From positions 1 to 7,702 of the forward strand of contig CAZVDE010000063.1 of assembly GCA_964626065.1 (NCBI GenBank): a DNA stretch of 7,702 nt. Direction: 5' to 3'. This DNA is from UBA3910 sp964626065 (lineage in GTDB: Bacteria > Bacillota > Limnochordia > Darwinibacteriales > Darwinibacteriaceae). A model generated the notes under the pieces. The model was given only the letters and a program-made list of their open reading frames with translations. It ran no database searches and was not told the origin of the DNA. Made by a program: the position numbers and the translations under genes. Within the stretch, counting starts at the first letter, position 1, and the number at the start of each line of letters is the position of its first letter. Shown one piece after another: positions 1 through 6,982 of the stretch.

Positions 1-1130
1 ATTTCAGAAGTGGAAACGACGTACACGGGAACGCAGGCTTCTTTCAATGCTTGGAACATACCCGCGGCAACGCCCGGATTGGTCATCATGCCAGCCCCCA
101 CAATCGAAACTTTGGCTACGTTTTCGTCACAGGCAATTTCCCAACTTTCACTGCCCTCCAGCCCGGAGATAATCCCTAGGGCAGCCCGCTCTTCTTCCCT
201 GGTCACGGTAAAAGTTAGGTCCGTAACCTCTCGATCTGTGCCCGCCTGAACTATCATATCCACATTAACGCCTTCCGCGGCCAAAGCGGAAAACACCGCA
301 CACAACACACTTACGTCATTGGGAATGCCCATTAGAGTTATTTTCGCGCAGTTCTGATCTGATGCCACACCGGTCACCGAGACCTTCCTCTCCACACTAT
401 TCACCTCTCTAACCATAGTTCCTTGATTTTGTGAAAAGCTGGAGCGCACATGCAGCGGCACCCCGTAAATAGCGGCCACTTCAACCGCGCGAGGCTGCAA
501 AATCATGGCGCCCAAGGATGCTAATTCCAGCATTTCGCTGTAAACCACTTCGGACAACTTACGTGCATCGGGGACTAGGCGGGGGTCAGCGCTATAAACA
601 CCTTCCACATCCGTATAAATCTCGCACACTTGTGCCTGCAGCGCCGCTGCCACCGCCACCGCGGTGGTGTCCGAACCACCCCTGCCCAGAGTAGTAATGT
701 CATTGCCGCTGGTAATGCCCTGAAAACCGGCCACTATTACTACCTTACCCTGTTTTAACTCTTCCCGGATTCGAGACCCGTCAACCAGCCGAATGCGGGC
801 TTTAGTATGCCGGGTGTCCGTCATTATGCCGCCCTGCGCCCCGGTCAAGGAAACTACCGGCTGGCCCAAGGAATCAATGGCCATGGCCAAAAGAGCAATG
901 GAGACCTGCTCTCCTGTTGCTAACAGCATGTCCATTTCACGCTTAGGCGGACTGCCTGAGATTGCCCGCGCTTGGGCTATGAGAGCATCGGTTGTTTTTC
1001 CCTGGGCCGAGACCACCGCAACTACCTGATGGCCTTGATCGACCGCATCTACAATTCGGCTGGCAACCGCCTGAATTTTATCAGTATCTGCCACGGAGGA
1101 ACCGCCGTATTTTTGTACGATGATTGCCAT
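1..1130 (-). CDS. lysC: Aspartokinase (aspartate kinase), 3' end cut by the window edge
   Basis: Phosphorylates L-aspartate with ATP to 4-aspartyl phosphate, the first step towards diaminopimelate, lysine, threonine and methionine, and dipicolinate in spore formers; cytosolic. I translated the frame from the ATG at 1130 and it stays open for 376 codons to the left edge with no frameshift. Seen: N-terminal KYGGSSV (residues 7-13), TTLGRGGSDTTA (146-157), the ATP-site stretch YTDVEGVYSADPR (172-184), then two regulatory ACT domains from about 250 (VSVTGV, later VSIVGAGM at 341-348). Family length is about 400-410, so roughly 30 residues lie outside. Start choice: it gives the canonical MAIIVQKYGG opening, with GAGAGG 9 nt upstream. 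The gene stands alone after the spoIVA terminator. Two ACT domains imply feedback control by lysine and/or threonine; which isozyme (LysC or DapG type) cannot be told, so the symbol is provisional. Confidence 0.95.
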   Translation of the reverse strand, partial: MAIIVQKYGGSSVADTDKIQAVASRIVDAVDQGHQVVAVVSAQGKTTDALIAQARAISGSPPKREMDMLLATGEQVSIALLAMAIDSLGQPVVSLTGAQGGIMTDTRHTKARIRLVDGSRIREELKQGKVVIVAGFQGITSGNDITTLGRGGSDTTAVAVAAALQAQVCEIYTDVEGVYSADPRLVPDARKLSEVVYSEMLELASLGAMILQPRAVEVAAIYGVPLHVRSSFSQNQGTMVREVNSVERKVSVTGVASDQNCAKITLMGIPNDVSVLCAVFSALAAEGVNVDMIVQAGTDREVTDLTFTVTREEERAALGIISGLEGSESWEIACDENVAKVSIVGAGMMTNPGVAAGMFQALKEACVPVYVVSTSE

Positions 1131-1153
1131 AATCCCCTACCTCTCAAGGTGAT

Positions 1154-1189
1154 TACCTCTACAATAGCACATTGTGCCGGTAGGAACCA
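1154..1189 (-). promoter_or_regulatory. Candidate sigma-A promoter for the aspartokinase gene
   Basis: On the minus strand an extended -10 element, TGCTATTGT, lies at 1169-1161. The -35 position 17 bp upstream (1184-1189) reads TGGTTC, a poor match to TTGACA. Transcription would start near 1154, giving a leader of about 24 nt. It sits between the spoIVA terminator and the start codon, where a promoter is needed. The call rests on the extended -10 and the position. Confidence 0.35.
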
Positions 1190-1202
1190 TTGATGAAAGG
1201 TT

Positions 1203-1235
1203 AAAAAGGTGGAAACAGAATGTCCCCACCTTTTT
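1203..1235 (-). terminator. Rho-independent terminator of spoIVA
   Basis: A perfect 10-bp inverted repeat, AAAAAGGTGG at 1203-1212 and CCACCTTTTT at 1226-1235, has a 13-nt loop. Read on the minus strand it ends in five T residues inside the stem, followed by AACC. It starts 22 nt past the spoIVA stop codon. The A/T flanks are symmetric, so it could also stop plus-strand transcription, but no plus-strand gene needs it. Confidence 0.85.
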
Positions 1236-1257
1236 GACGCGGCCGATTCAAACCGGC

Positions 1258-2739
1258 CTAAAGGATGATGCAGATTAAACCTCCGCTTCCTTCGTTGATA
1301 ATCCTGCTTAATGTTTCTTGCAGTTTTTCTTGCGCATTTTCCGGCATCCGATACAGTTTGCTGTTAATCCCTTCCCGTACCATATCTTGCAGTGACCTGC
1401 CCAAAAAATCCCGTTCCCACAAGGCATCCGGATCCTTTTCGAATTCTTCGGTCAAAGACCTAATCAATTCCTCACCCTGTTTTTCTGTTCCCACCAAGGG
1501 AGTGACCTCAGTTTGAATGCTGGCTTGGACCATGTGAATGGACGGGGCGCTGGCGGTGAGCTTAATCCCGAAGTTGCGGCCTTGCTTGATCAACTCCGGC
1601 TGCTCGAAAGTGATATCCTCCAGACTGGGAATCACTATACCGTACCCTGTCTGCCTCACATGAAGCAGTGCTGCTGACAATTTATCATATTCCCTTTTGG
1701 CCACAGATAGATCCTGCATCAGACGCATTAGGTGGTGGTCCCCTTCCACTTCTAATCCGGTCATTTCGGCCAATACGGCATAAAACAGCTGATTATAGAG
1801 GGCAACATTGAGCGTTACTTTGCCCGTACCTAGATCCAAATCCTCTAAATTGACCACCTGCACGTGTTCTGATTCCCTAAAGCGTTCCACCGCGACTGCC
1901 TTCACATCTTTTACCTTTTGTAGTTGGGCGACCGCATCCCAAGCAAGATCTTCGTACATCTGCCTCAGCCAATGGTCGGGCTGCAGTTCTTCAACCCATC
2001 TTGGCAGCCGGACATTGAACTCCCTGATGGGAAACTCCATAAGCACTTCTGCAAACAAACCTAAGATGTCTTCTTTGGTCATCCGCAAACAGTCGAGCGC
2101 TACCACCGTTACTGCGTATTTTTGGCTCAATTCAGCTGCCAAAGCCGCCGTTTCCGGACTATGGGGGTGAATTGAGTTTAGGACAACAACAAAGGGTTTG
2201 CCTAATGCTTGCAGTTCTGCCACAACCCGGCTTTCGGGCTCCTCGTAATCGGCCCGTTCCAAATCGGTGATTGAACCATCTGTTGTGACCACCAATCCAA
2301 TGGTGGAATGCTCATTGATGACCCTGCGCGTGCCTAATTCTGCAGCTTCCTGAAAAGGGATGGGATGTTCAAACCAGGGTGTCCTCACTAGCCTGGGACC
2401 GTCTTCATCTTCATAACCCTTGGCGCTCAGCACAGTGTAGCCAACACAATCTACAAGGCGTATGCTGGCTCTGGTCTGTTCTTCAAACAAAATCTCCACC
2501 GGCTCATCGGGGACAAATTTTGGTTCAGTCGTTGTAATTGTGCGGCCGGCCCCGCTTTGAGGAAGTTCATCTCGTGTTCTTTCTTTGAGGTATGTGTCTG
2601 TAATGTTCGGCATTACATATAAATCCATGAACCTCTTGATGAAAGTTGATTTACCTGTACGCACCGGCCCAACTACACCCACGTAAATGCTTCCGCCGGT
2701 GCGTTCGGCAATATGGGTAAAAACGTTGAATTTCTCCAC
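1258..2739 (-). CDS. spoIVA: SpoIVA, stage IV sporulation protein A (coat morphogenetic ATPase)
   Basis: SpoIVA is made in the mother cell, binds the outer forespore membrane through SpoVM, and polymerises with ATP hydrolysis into the basement layer on which coat and cortex are built. Seen: 493 residues, the family's usual length; N-terminal MEKFNVFTHIAERTGG; Walker A GPVRTGKST (24-32); DELPQSGAGRTI (57-68); Walker B-like VDCVGYTV (96-103); TTDGS (152-156); and the conserved C-terminal IINEGSGGL followed by ICIIL. The whole length matches the Bacillus subtilis protein as I remember it, with no gap. The start is GTG at 2739, set by AAGGAGG at 2753-2747 seven bases upstream and by the conserved MEK opening. 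It is a single-gene unit with its own candidate sigma-E promoter and terminator. Confidence 0.98.
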   Translation of the reverse strand: MEKFNVFTHIAERTGGSIYVGVVGPVRTGKSTFIKRFMDLYVMPNITDTYLKERTRDELPQSGAGRTITTTEPKFVPDEPVEILFEEQTRASIRLVDCVGYTVLSAKGYEDEDGPRLVRTPWFEHPIPFQEAAELGTRRVINEHSTIGLVVTTDGSITDLERADYEEPESRVVAELQALGKPFVVVLNSIHPHSPETAALAAELSQKYAVTVVALDCLRMTKEDILGLFAEVLMEFPIREFNVRLPRWVEELQPDHWLRQMYEDLAWDAVAQLQKVKDVKAVAVERFRESEHVQVVNLEDLDLGTGKVTLNVALYNQLFYAVLAEMTGLEVEGDHHLMRLMQDLSVAKREYDKLSAALLHVRQTGYGIVIPSLEDITFEQPELIKQGRNFGIKLTASAPSIHMVQASIQTEVTPLVGTEKQGEELIRSLTEEFEKDPDALWERDFLGRSLQDMVREGINSKLYRMPENAQEKLQETLSRIINEGSGGLICIIL

Positions 2740-2768
2740 TATCTCCCCTCCTTAAGTTTGGACAGTAT

Positions 2769-2797
2769 ACTATATTAGACAAAAAAGGAAAATATAA
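2769..2797 (-). promoter_or_regulatory. Candidate sigma-E promoter of spoIVA
   Basis: On the minus strand a -35-like TTATATT (2797-2791) is followed by a 14-bp spacer and a -10-like AATATAGT (2776-2769). The sigma-E consensus is about KMATATT, 14 bp, CATACAHT. The match is partial, five of eight in the -10, but spacing is right and spoIVA is known to be a mother-cell sigma-E gene. The start would fall near 2762, about 23 nt before the GTG. An overlapping TATACT (2770-2765) could serve as a sigma-A -10 but has no good -35. Confidence 0.5.
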
Positions 2798-2803
2798 CAA
2801 AAG

Positions 2804-2834
2804 AAAGGCCCCCGTCCAAGAAGAGGGGGCCTTT
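2804..2834 (-). terminator. Rho-independent terminator after plsY
   Basis: A perfect 10-bp inverted repeat, AAAGGCCCCC at 2804-2813 and GGGGGCCTTT at 2825-2834, has an 11-nt loop. On the minus strand it is followed by CTTTTGTT. It lies 11 nt past the plsY stop codon and closes the six-gene unit. The T-tract is interrupted but the GC-rich stem is strong. The candidate spoIVA promoter begins only a few bases further on. Confidence 0.9.
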
Positions 2835-2845
2835 ACCGAATATAT

Positions 2846-3439
2846 TTATTCGATTTTTTCGCCGAACCGAAATTCGGTACCGGATCGCAATCTTTCAATA
2901 TTGGAACGGTGCCGCAAAACGGTAAAAATGCCCAAAACCAACGCCAGCGCGAACTCCCACAGGCTGACACCAAAAAGCAGCAGCACAAACGGAAGGCAAA
3001 TGGCCACAACTATGGAAGCGAGAGAAATATAACGAAACCTCACCAATACCCCCAGCCAAATTAAAAACAAAACCAACGCGGACCAAGGCCTTACCGCCAG
3101 CACAACCCCTGCCGCGGTCGCCACACCTTTGCCCCCTCTAAAACGGAGAAAAACCGGCCAATTGTGGCCCACTACCGCCGCTACACCGGCCAGCAGGGCC
3201 AAAAACACACTGTCCGTCACGCCAGTCGCCAAAAACACCGCCGCATAGCCTTTGCCTACATCACCCAGAAGCGTGATCAGCGCGGGTACGTAACCGGCTG
3301 TGCGCAGCACATTGGTCATGCCGATGTTGCCGCTGCCATACTGGCGCACATCCACCTTTGCCCACCATTTGCCCATTAGAAGCCCGAAAGGAATACTGCC
3401 CAACAAATAACTAAAAATCAGTACAATAATATATTTCAT
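2846..3439 (-). CDS. plsY: PlsY, acyl-phosphate:glycerol-3-phosphate acyltransferase
   Basis: An integral membrane enzyme that transfers an acyl chain from acyl-phosphate (made by PlsX) to glycerol-3-phosphate, giving lysophosphatidic acid, the first membrane step of phospholipid synthesis. Seen: 197 residues, the normal size; several hydrophobic segments; YLLGSIPFG (11-19); motif 1 GSGNIGMTNVLR (35-46); GDVGKG (59-64); motif 2 RFRGGKGVAT (99-108) with the glycine-rich phosphate-binding loop; motif 3 RHRSNIERLRSGTE (176-189). The family usually has GATN in motif 1, and here it is GMTN, a mild change. The ATG overlaps the der stop as ATGA (3439-3436), and AAGGAG lies 8 nt upstream, so translation is probably coupled to der. 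The usual partner gpsA is not next to it. Confidence 0.97.
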   Translation of the reverse strand: MKYIIVLIFSYLLGSIPFGLLMGKWWAKVDVRQYGSGNIGMTNVLRTAGYVPALITLLGDVGKGYAAVFLATGVTDSVFLALLAGVAAVVGHNWPVFLRFRGGKGVATAAGVVLAVRPWSALVLFLIWLGVLVRFRYISLASIVVAICLPFVLLLFGVSLWEFALALVLGIFTVLRHRSNIERLRSGTEFRFGEKIE

Positions 3440-4749
3440 CCACTTCTCTCCTTGGCCACAAGCATAATAGGAGTCCCCACAAACCCATATTCTTGGCGAA
3501 TTCGGTTTTCCAAGTAGCGTTCGTAAGAAAAATGCAGCAGGTCCTTGCGATTAACGTGGAGGACAAAAACGGGCGGCCTGACCTGCACCTGAGAACCGTA
3601 AAAAATCCTGAGGGGCACCCCTTTATCACTGGGCGGTTGATTGATGGCAACCGCATCGCGTAAGATTTGGTTAAATCTGCCGGTGGCAATGCGCATGCTG
3701 CGCGCTTCGTTGACGGAGCGGGCCAAATCGAGCAGCGCGAACACACGCTGGCCGGTTAATGCGGAAATGAAAACGATCGGCGCATAACTGAGAAACTGCA
3801 GCCCCTCCTGAATTACCCGTTCATAATCGCGCATAGTGTTTGTTTCTTTGGGCACCATATCCCACTTATTCACCGCCACTATAATCCCGCGTCCCCGCTC
3901 GTGGGCATAACCGGCTATCCGTTTGTCCTGCTCAGTTAAACCCTCCGTGCCATCGATCATCACTACAGTCACATCGCTGCGATCCACTGCGCCCAGCGTT
4001 CGAACCACGCTGTAGTATTCCACATTTTCGCCCACCCGGCTTTTGCGCCGCAGCCCGGCCGTATCGATCAGTGTGATCTCCTGATTTTCATAAGTAAATT
4101 TAGTATCCACCGCATCGCGTGTGGTGCCGGGTATATCGGTGACGATGACCCTCTTTTCCCCCAAGAGCTTATTGACCAAAGACGATTTACCCACATTGGG
4201 CCTGCCCACAATGGCAATCTTTAGCGAGTCATCCTCAGTTGTGTCTGCCGTTTGGGGAAAATGTTCTAGCACTCGATCCAAAAGATCCCCTATATTGCGG
4301 CCGTGTTCCGCCGAAACCAAAACGGGTTCACCTAGGCTGAGGCTGAAGAAGTCCGCGGCAAATTGCCAGTGATCTTTCGTTTCTTCCACTTTGTTTACAC
4401 AAAGCACCACCGGTTTTTGTTGGCGGCGTAAAATCTCGCCGATTTCTTCATCCATCGGATTCAAACCGGCCCTGCCATCCACAACGAAAATAATCACATC
4501 CGCTTGTTCCACCGCGAGCATGGCCTGCCAGCGTACTTCTTTTGTAATTATATCATCTTCCCAAGCGATTCCTCCCGTATCGATCAGCGTAAAATACTTA
4601 TTCAACCATTCTGCCTCACCGTAAATGCGATCGCGTGTAACACCGGGCCTGCCTTCCACTATTGCTGTCCGGGCGCGAATGATCCGGTTAAAAAGGGTAC
4701 TTTTACCCACATTTGGGCGGCCCACGATGGCCACTATCGGTTTACCCAT
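3436..4749 (-). CDS. der: Der (EngA), tandem-domain ribosome-assembly GTPase
   Basis: Essential cytosolic GTPase that helps mature the 50S ribosomal subunit. Seen: 437 residues, the standard length, with two G domains and a KH-like tail. First G domain: P-loop GRPNVGKS (10-17), DTGG (57-60), NKVE (119-122). Second: GRPNVGKS (182-189), DTAG (229-232), NKWD (294-297), SAL (329-331). The KH-like domain runs from about 353 to 435. All nucleotide-binding motifs are intact. The ATG at 4749 has GGGAGAGG about 5 nt upstream and gives the classic MGKPIVAIVGRPNVGKS opening. It follows the 57-residue gene after a 79-nt gap, the longest in this unit and the only place an internal promoter would fit; I see no convincing one. 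Confidence 0.98.
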   Translation of the reverse strand: MGKPIVAIVGRPNVGKSTLFNRIIRARTAIVEGRPGVTRDRIYGEAEWLNKYFTLIDTGGIAWEDDIITKEVRWQAMLAVEQADVIIFVVDGRAGLNPMDEEIGEILRRQQKPVVLCVNKVEETKDHWQFAADFFSLSLGEPVLVSAEHGRNIGDLLDRVLEHFPQTADTTEDDSLKIAIVGRPNVGKSSLVNKLLGEKRVIVTDIPGTTRDAVDTKFTYENQEITLIDTAGLRRKSRVGENVEYYSVVRTLGAVDRSDVTVVMIDGTEGLTEQDKRIAGYAHERGRGIIVAVNKWDMVPKETNTMRDYERVIQEGLQFLSYAPIVFISALTGQRVFALLDLARSVNEARSMRIATGRFNQILRDAVAINQPPSDKGVPLRIFYGSQVQVRPPVFVLHVNRKDLLHFSYERYLENRIRQEYGFVGTPIMLVAKERSG

Positions 4750-4770
4750 TACAACCTCTCCCTACCACAC

Positions 4771-4783
4771 AATCTCAGAGATT
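4771..4783. repeat. Short perfect palindrome upstream of der
   Basis: AATCTC and GAGATT flank a single central base, 22 nt before the der start codon. It has the size of a small operator half-site pair, but a 13-base palindrome can occur by chance and I know of no regulator that fits it. Confidence 0.3.
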
Positions 4784-4828
4784 ACCATTTCGCTACCCGG
4801 CGCCTAATTCCTTCCCCGCCACCTCAGA

Positions 4829-5002
4829 CTAGTGCTGTACGATAATGAGCACCCCGTTTGTGAGATCATGTGCGGCCGCCCCGAAAATGTTGCTGATCAG
4901 AACCGCCAATTCCGCGGCCTCTTCATCATTTTGGGCGTAAAAAATGGGGGCTCCGCCACCCACCCTACTATGATCAGTGCAGATCACCGCTAAAATATCC
5001 AT
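4829..5002 (-). CDS. Small 57-residue protein, probable capping-complex subunit for YIEGIA
   Basis: I found this by translating the gap between the YIEGIA gene and der. It opens MDILAVICTDHSRVGGGAPI, continues with IFYAQNDEEAAELAVLISN at about 20-38, and ends GVLIIVQH. It looks soluble: beta-type ends around an acidic helix at 26-41, a central glycine run, and no membrane segment. The start ATG at 5002 has AAGGGTGA about 5 nt upstream and lies 10 nt after the YIEGIA stop. Size, glycine-rich front and position match the short proteins that databases call 'capping complex subunit for YIEGIA', as I remember that name; I could not search. Its biochemical role is not known to me. It is too clean, well placed and well primed for translation to be a chance frame. 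Confidence 0.8.
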   Translation of the reverse strand: MDILAVICTDHSRVGGGAPIFYAQNDEEAAELAVLISNIFGAAAHDLTNGVLIIVQH

Positions 5003-5012
5003 CTAATCACCC

Positions 5013-5915
5013 TTAATCCATCATTTGCCCCGCCCTGGAAGTGAGGGGCTTGCGCACAGCGCTTTCTAAGACGGGTACACGTTCTACCGCTGCCATAAAA
5101 GCGGTTTCATTTGGTTCTGAGGGAATCAGCACCAAATACAGATCGCCTGAGGCAGGATTGCGGCGTACCAGGGGCGAAAACTGCTGTTCGCCCACATCCA
5201 TGAAAACTCCCACCATAGCCGCCACATCGTGGGCTATCGCTTGCATTTGGCCTAAATTTGCCAATGTTGCTTTATCATTGGGTCCATTGGGCCTGATAGC
5301 CGCGGCCAGCCCCCTCTCGGTGTAAACCGCGCGGGCCTCAGCTAAAGCAACGTTCATAATCACAGTCTCTTCCACAATCAGCAGCGCCCCATCGAAAACG
5401 ATAGGCGCCAGTTCAACCCTGGCAATATCTTTGATCTGCCCGCCGCGCATCAGCCTGTTTAATATAATCGCACTGACCACCCCGGCCAGGATACTTAAGA
5501 CATGCCTGGGCCAACCAAAGGCGGCTAACCCTTCAGCGCTGGCGGACATCACCAGGGCCACCCAGATGGAAAGATAATTACGCGCCTCAAAGGTCCGGGC
5601 AATCCCCTCGATGTACCCGGTCCCCCTAGGGACCATCTCCGTTTCTTCCATCGCTTTGAGCGTAGATCGTTCCACGTTGCGCACTTCGCGAAATTGAGAA
5701 GCTGCCAGGAGCAAGAAAGAAATGGCCGAATATTCCTGCTCCAGAAAGGCAGGGACTAAAATGGCTCCGATACTACCTCCGATGAACCCCAGAAACAAAT
5801 GAATTGACCAGCCTTGGGGATAACTCGGATACTGGCGGTAATCGCTCTGCAGCATATACCAGCGGGCTATAGTACCCCCGGCGGCGGCAAAAACGACGGT
5901 GAATAAATACTTCAC
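5013..5915 (-). CDS. YIEGIA-family membrane protein, probably sporulation-related
   Basis: The family is named for a motif seen here at residues 101-106 (GTG-YIEGIA-RTF). At 300 residues it is near the usual length. The N-terminal half is membrane-embedded, with hydrophobic stretches at about 1-20, 39-58, 61-73, 113-133 and 139-155. YIEGIA lies in the loop between the third and fourth, next to a charged helix (75-95). The half from about 160 looks soluble, with a FSPLVRRNPASGDLYLVLIP stretch at 246-265. I recall relatives next to der in spore formers, including B. subtilis yphB (seaA), thought to act in spore-envelope assembly; I hold that link loosely. The GTG start at 5915 overlaps the spoIIP stop (GTGA). 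No good Shine-Dalgarno precedes it (only GGCGAGCA), so translation probably depends on ribosomes finishing spoIIP. The exact reaction or partner is unknown to me. Confidence 0.85.
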   Translation of the reverse strand: MKYLFTVVFAAAGGTIARWYMLQSDYRQYPSYPQGWSIHLFLGFIGGSIGAILVPAFLEQEYSAISFLLLAASQFREVRNVERSTLKAMEETEMVPRGTGYIEGIARTFEARNYLSIWVALVMSASAEGLAAFGWPRHVLSILAGVVSAIILNRLMRGGQIKDIARVELAPIVFDGALLIVEETVIMNVALAEARAVYTERGLAAAIRPNGPNDKATLANLGQMQAIAHDVAAMVGVFMDVGEQQFSPLVRRNPASGDLYLVLIPSEPNETAFMAAVERVPVLESAVRKPLTSRAGQMMD

Positions 5916-6982
5916 TGCTCGCCGTCGCCGCCGTCATCGTCGCGCTCGCCAAGGCCTAACTCTCTTCTGAAGAACTTCACAGGCGAACCGATTTTCCCTT
6001 GGCTGATCAGCTGAAAACCAAGCACCGCAACCACAGCAATCCCAACCAGCCACAACAGCGACTTAAAGGCGGCCGAACCCACCTGCTCAGCTGCACCGCC
6101 CCGTTCCGCGGTTGTCAAGCCCGCAGCCGCGGGAATCACCTTGGCAAAGAATTCAGCCGCCTGCTCCGCCTCATCCAAACGATTGGTATGGGAGCCGAAT
6201 TCAAGTAGAATCATTTTCGGGCCTAAATCTTGATTGTAATTGCCCCGGGCATCAAAAATCCCTTCGATGATACCGGGGAAAAACTTGTCGGCCACTGCTT
6301 TGATACGTTTCGCATATTCCAAATTAGCCGCGCGGTTTTGATTCTGCCTGCCAACCACGATTCGCACCTTGGTGCTGGGCAAACCCTCGATTTCAGTCTC
6401 GTAAACCTCGGGGGGGGTGGCATCACGGTGAACATCAATTAAGGTGTCCGGGTTGGATCGCAACAGCTCGGTGGCGGTCCGCCGCGAACGAAGATAAGCC
6501 TGGCCGTCGTGGGGCAGATGGCTGCTGGGCGTCCAGTGCACCTCCACACCCTGTTTTTCCAAGGCGGCGGCCAGTGCTTTGCCGACCTGCAAAACATCGC
6601 CTTGACCGTCTTCCTTAGACTCGGTGCCGCTGGTGGGGACATAAGATTCCGCGTTGTGAGTATGATAAATGCCCACCACGCCCCGGCCCCCGTCCGCCCC
6701 GCCCACTTGGGCACCTAGGGCATCGCTGATATCCGGCAGTTCAATTGTCTTTTTGTATTTCACGCTGACGATATCACCGCGGGTTTCCACAACTTCATAC
6801 AATCGATTGTCGGCCGCAATATAATGATCACCCGGATCCAGTTCTCTGCCCGTCATGGTGACCGTGGCGCCCTGTTCGTCGCGCAGTGTGAAATATCCCG
6901 CATCGAGCCTTTCCGCACCTGCAAGGCCGGGCCAACCGAGCAGTAGACAACTGATTACTAAAACGGCAGCCTTCTTTCTCAT
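5912..6982 (-). CDS. spoIIP: SpoIIP, septal peptidoglycan amidase/endopeptidase
   Basis: SpoIIP cleaves stem peptides from glycan strands and cuts crosslinks. With SpoIID and SpoIIM it drives septal thinning and engulfment. Seen: 356 residues; cleavable-looking signal peptide (1-23, ending AGA before ER); a small N-terminal domain (about 24-95); then the catalytic domain with YHTHNAES (106-113: H107, H109, E112), DVHRDATP (183-190: H185) and LLEFGSHTN (259-267: E261). These His/Glu sites suit a metal-dependent amidase. After it comes a membrane segment at about 308-328 and an acidic, glycine-rich tail (DDDGGDGEQ). B. subtilis SpoIIP is about 400 residues and held by an N-terminal segment, so the C-terminal anchor is unusual. 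The ATG at 6982 overlaps the upstream stop (ATGA); AAGGGGG lies a rather long 12 nt ahead. Spore formers may carry more than one SpoIIP, and this could be a second copy. Confidence 0.95.
   Translation of the reverse strand: MRKKAAVLVISCLLLGWPGLAGAERLDAGYFTLRDEQGATVTMTGRELDPGDHYIAADNRLYEVVETRGDIVSVKYKKTIELPDISDALGAQVGGADGGRGVVGIYHTHNAESYVPTSGTESKEDGQGDVLQVGKALAAALEKQGVEVHWTPSSHLPHDGQAYLRSRRTATELLRSNPDTLIDVHRDATPPEVYETEIEGLPSTKVRIVVGRQNQNRAANLEYAKRIKAVADKFFPGIIEGIFDARGNYNQDLGPKMILLEFGSHTNRLDEAEQAAEFFAKVIPAAAGLTTAERGGAAEQVGSAAFKSLLWLVGIAVVAVLGFQLISQGKIGSPVKFFRRELGLGERDDDGGDGEQ

Noticed and set aside
10..1193. Several plus-strand open frames of 70-80 codons at the left end
   Set aside because: They lie antisense to the intact aspartokinase frame, which matches its family along its whole length. 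Their translations resemble no protein I know.
1131..1200. Possible lysine riboswitch ahead of aspartokinase
   Set aside because: The space is far too short for the known lysine riboswitch fold, and part of it is promoter and ribosome site.
1241..1258. Small hairpin GGCCG/CGGCC at the spoIVA stop codon
   Set aside because: Only 5 bp with an 8-nt loop and no T-tract; the true terminator is the longer hairpin at 1203-1235.
1265..2170. Plus-strand open frames inside spoIVA
   Set aside because: Shadows of the full-length SpoIVA frame; low-complexity Ser/Thr-rich translations with no family features.
4121..4845. Overlapping plus-strand open frames across der and the small gene
   Set aside because: Antisense shadows of der; the longest (113 codons) has no family-like composition and crosses the der ribosome site.
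6223..6714. Minus-strand alternative-frame open frames inside spoIIP
   Set aside because: They sit in another frame of an intact SpoIIP with all catalytic residues, so a frameshifted or nested gene is not needed.
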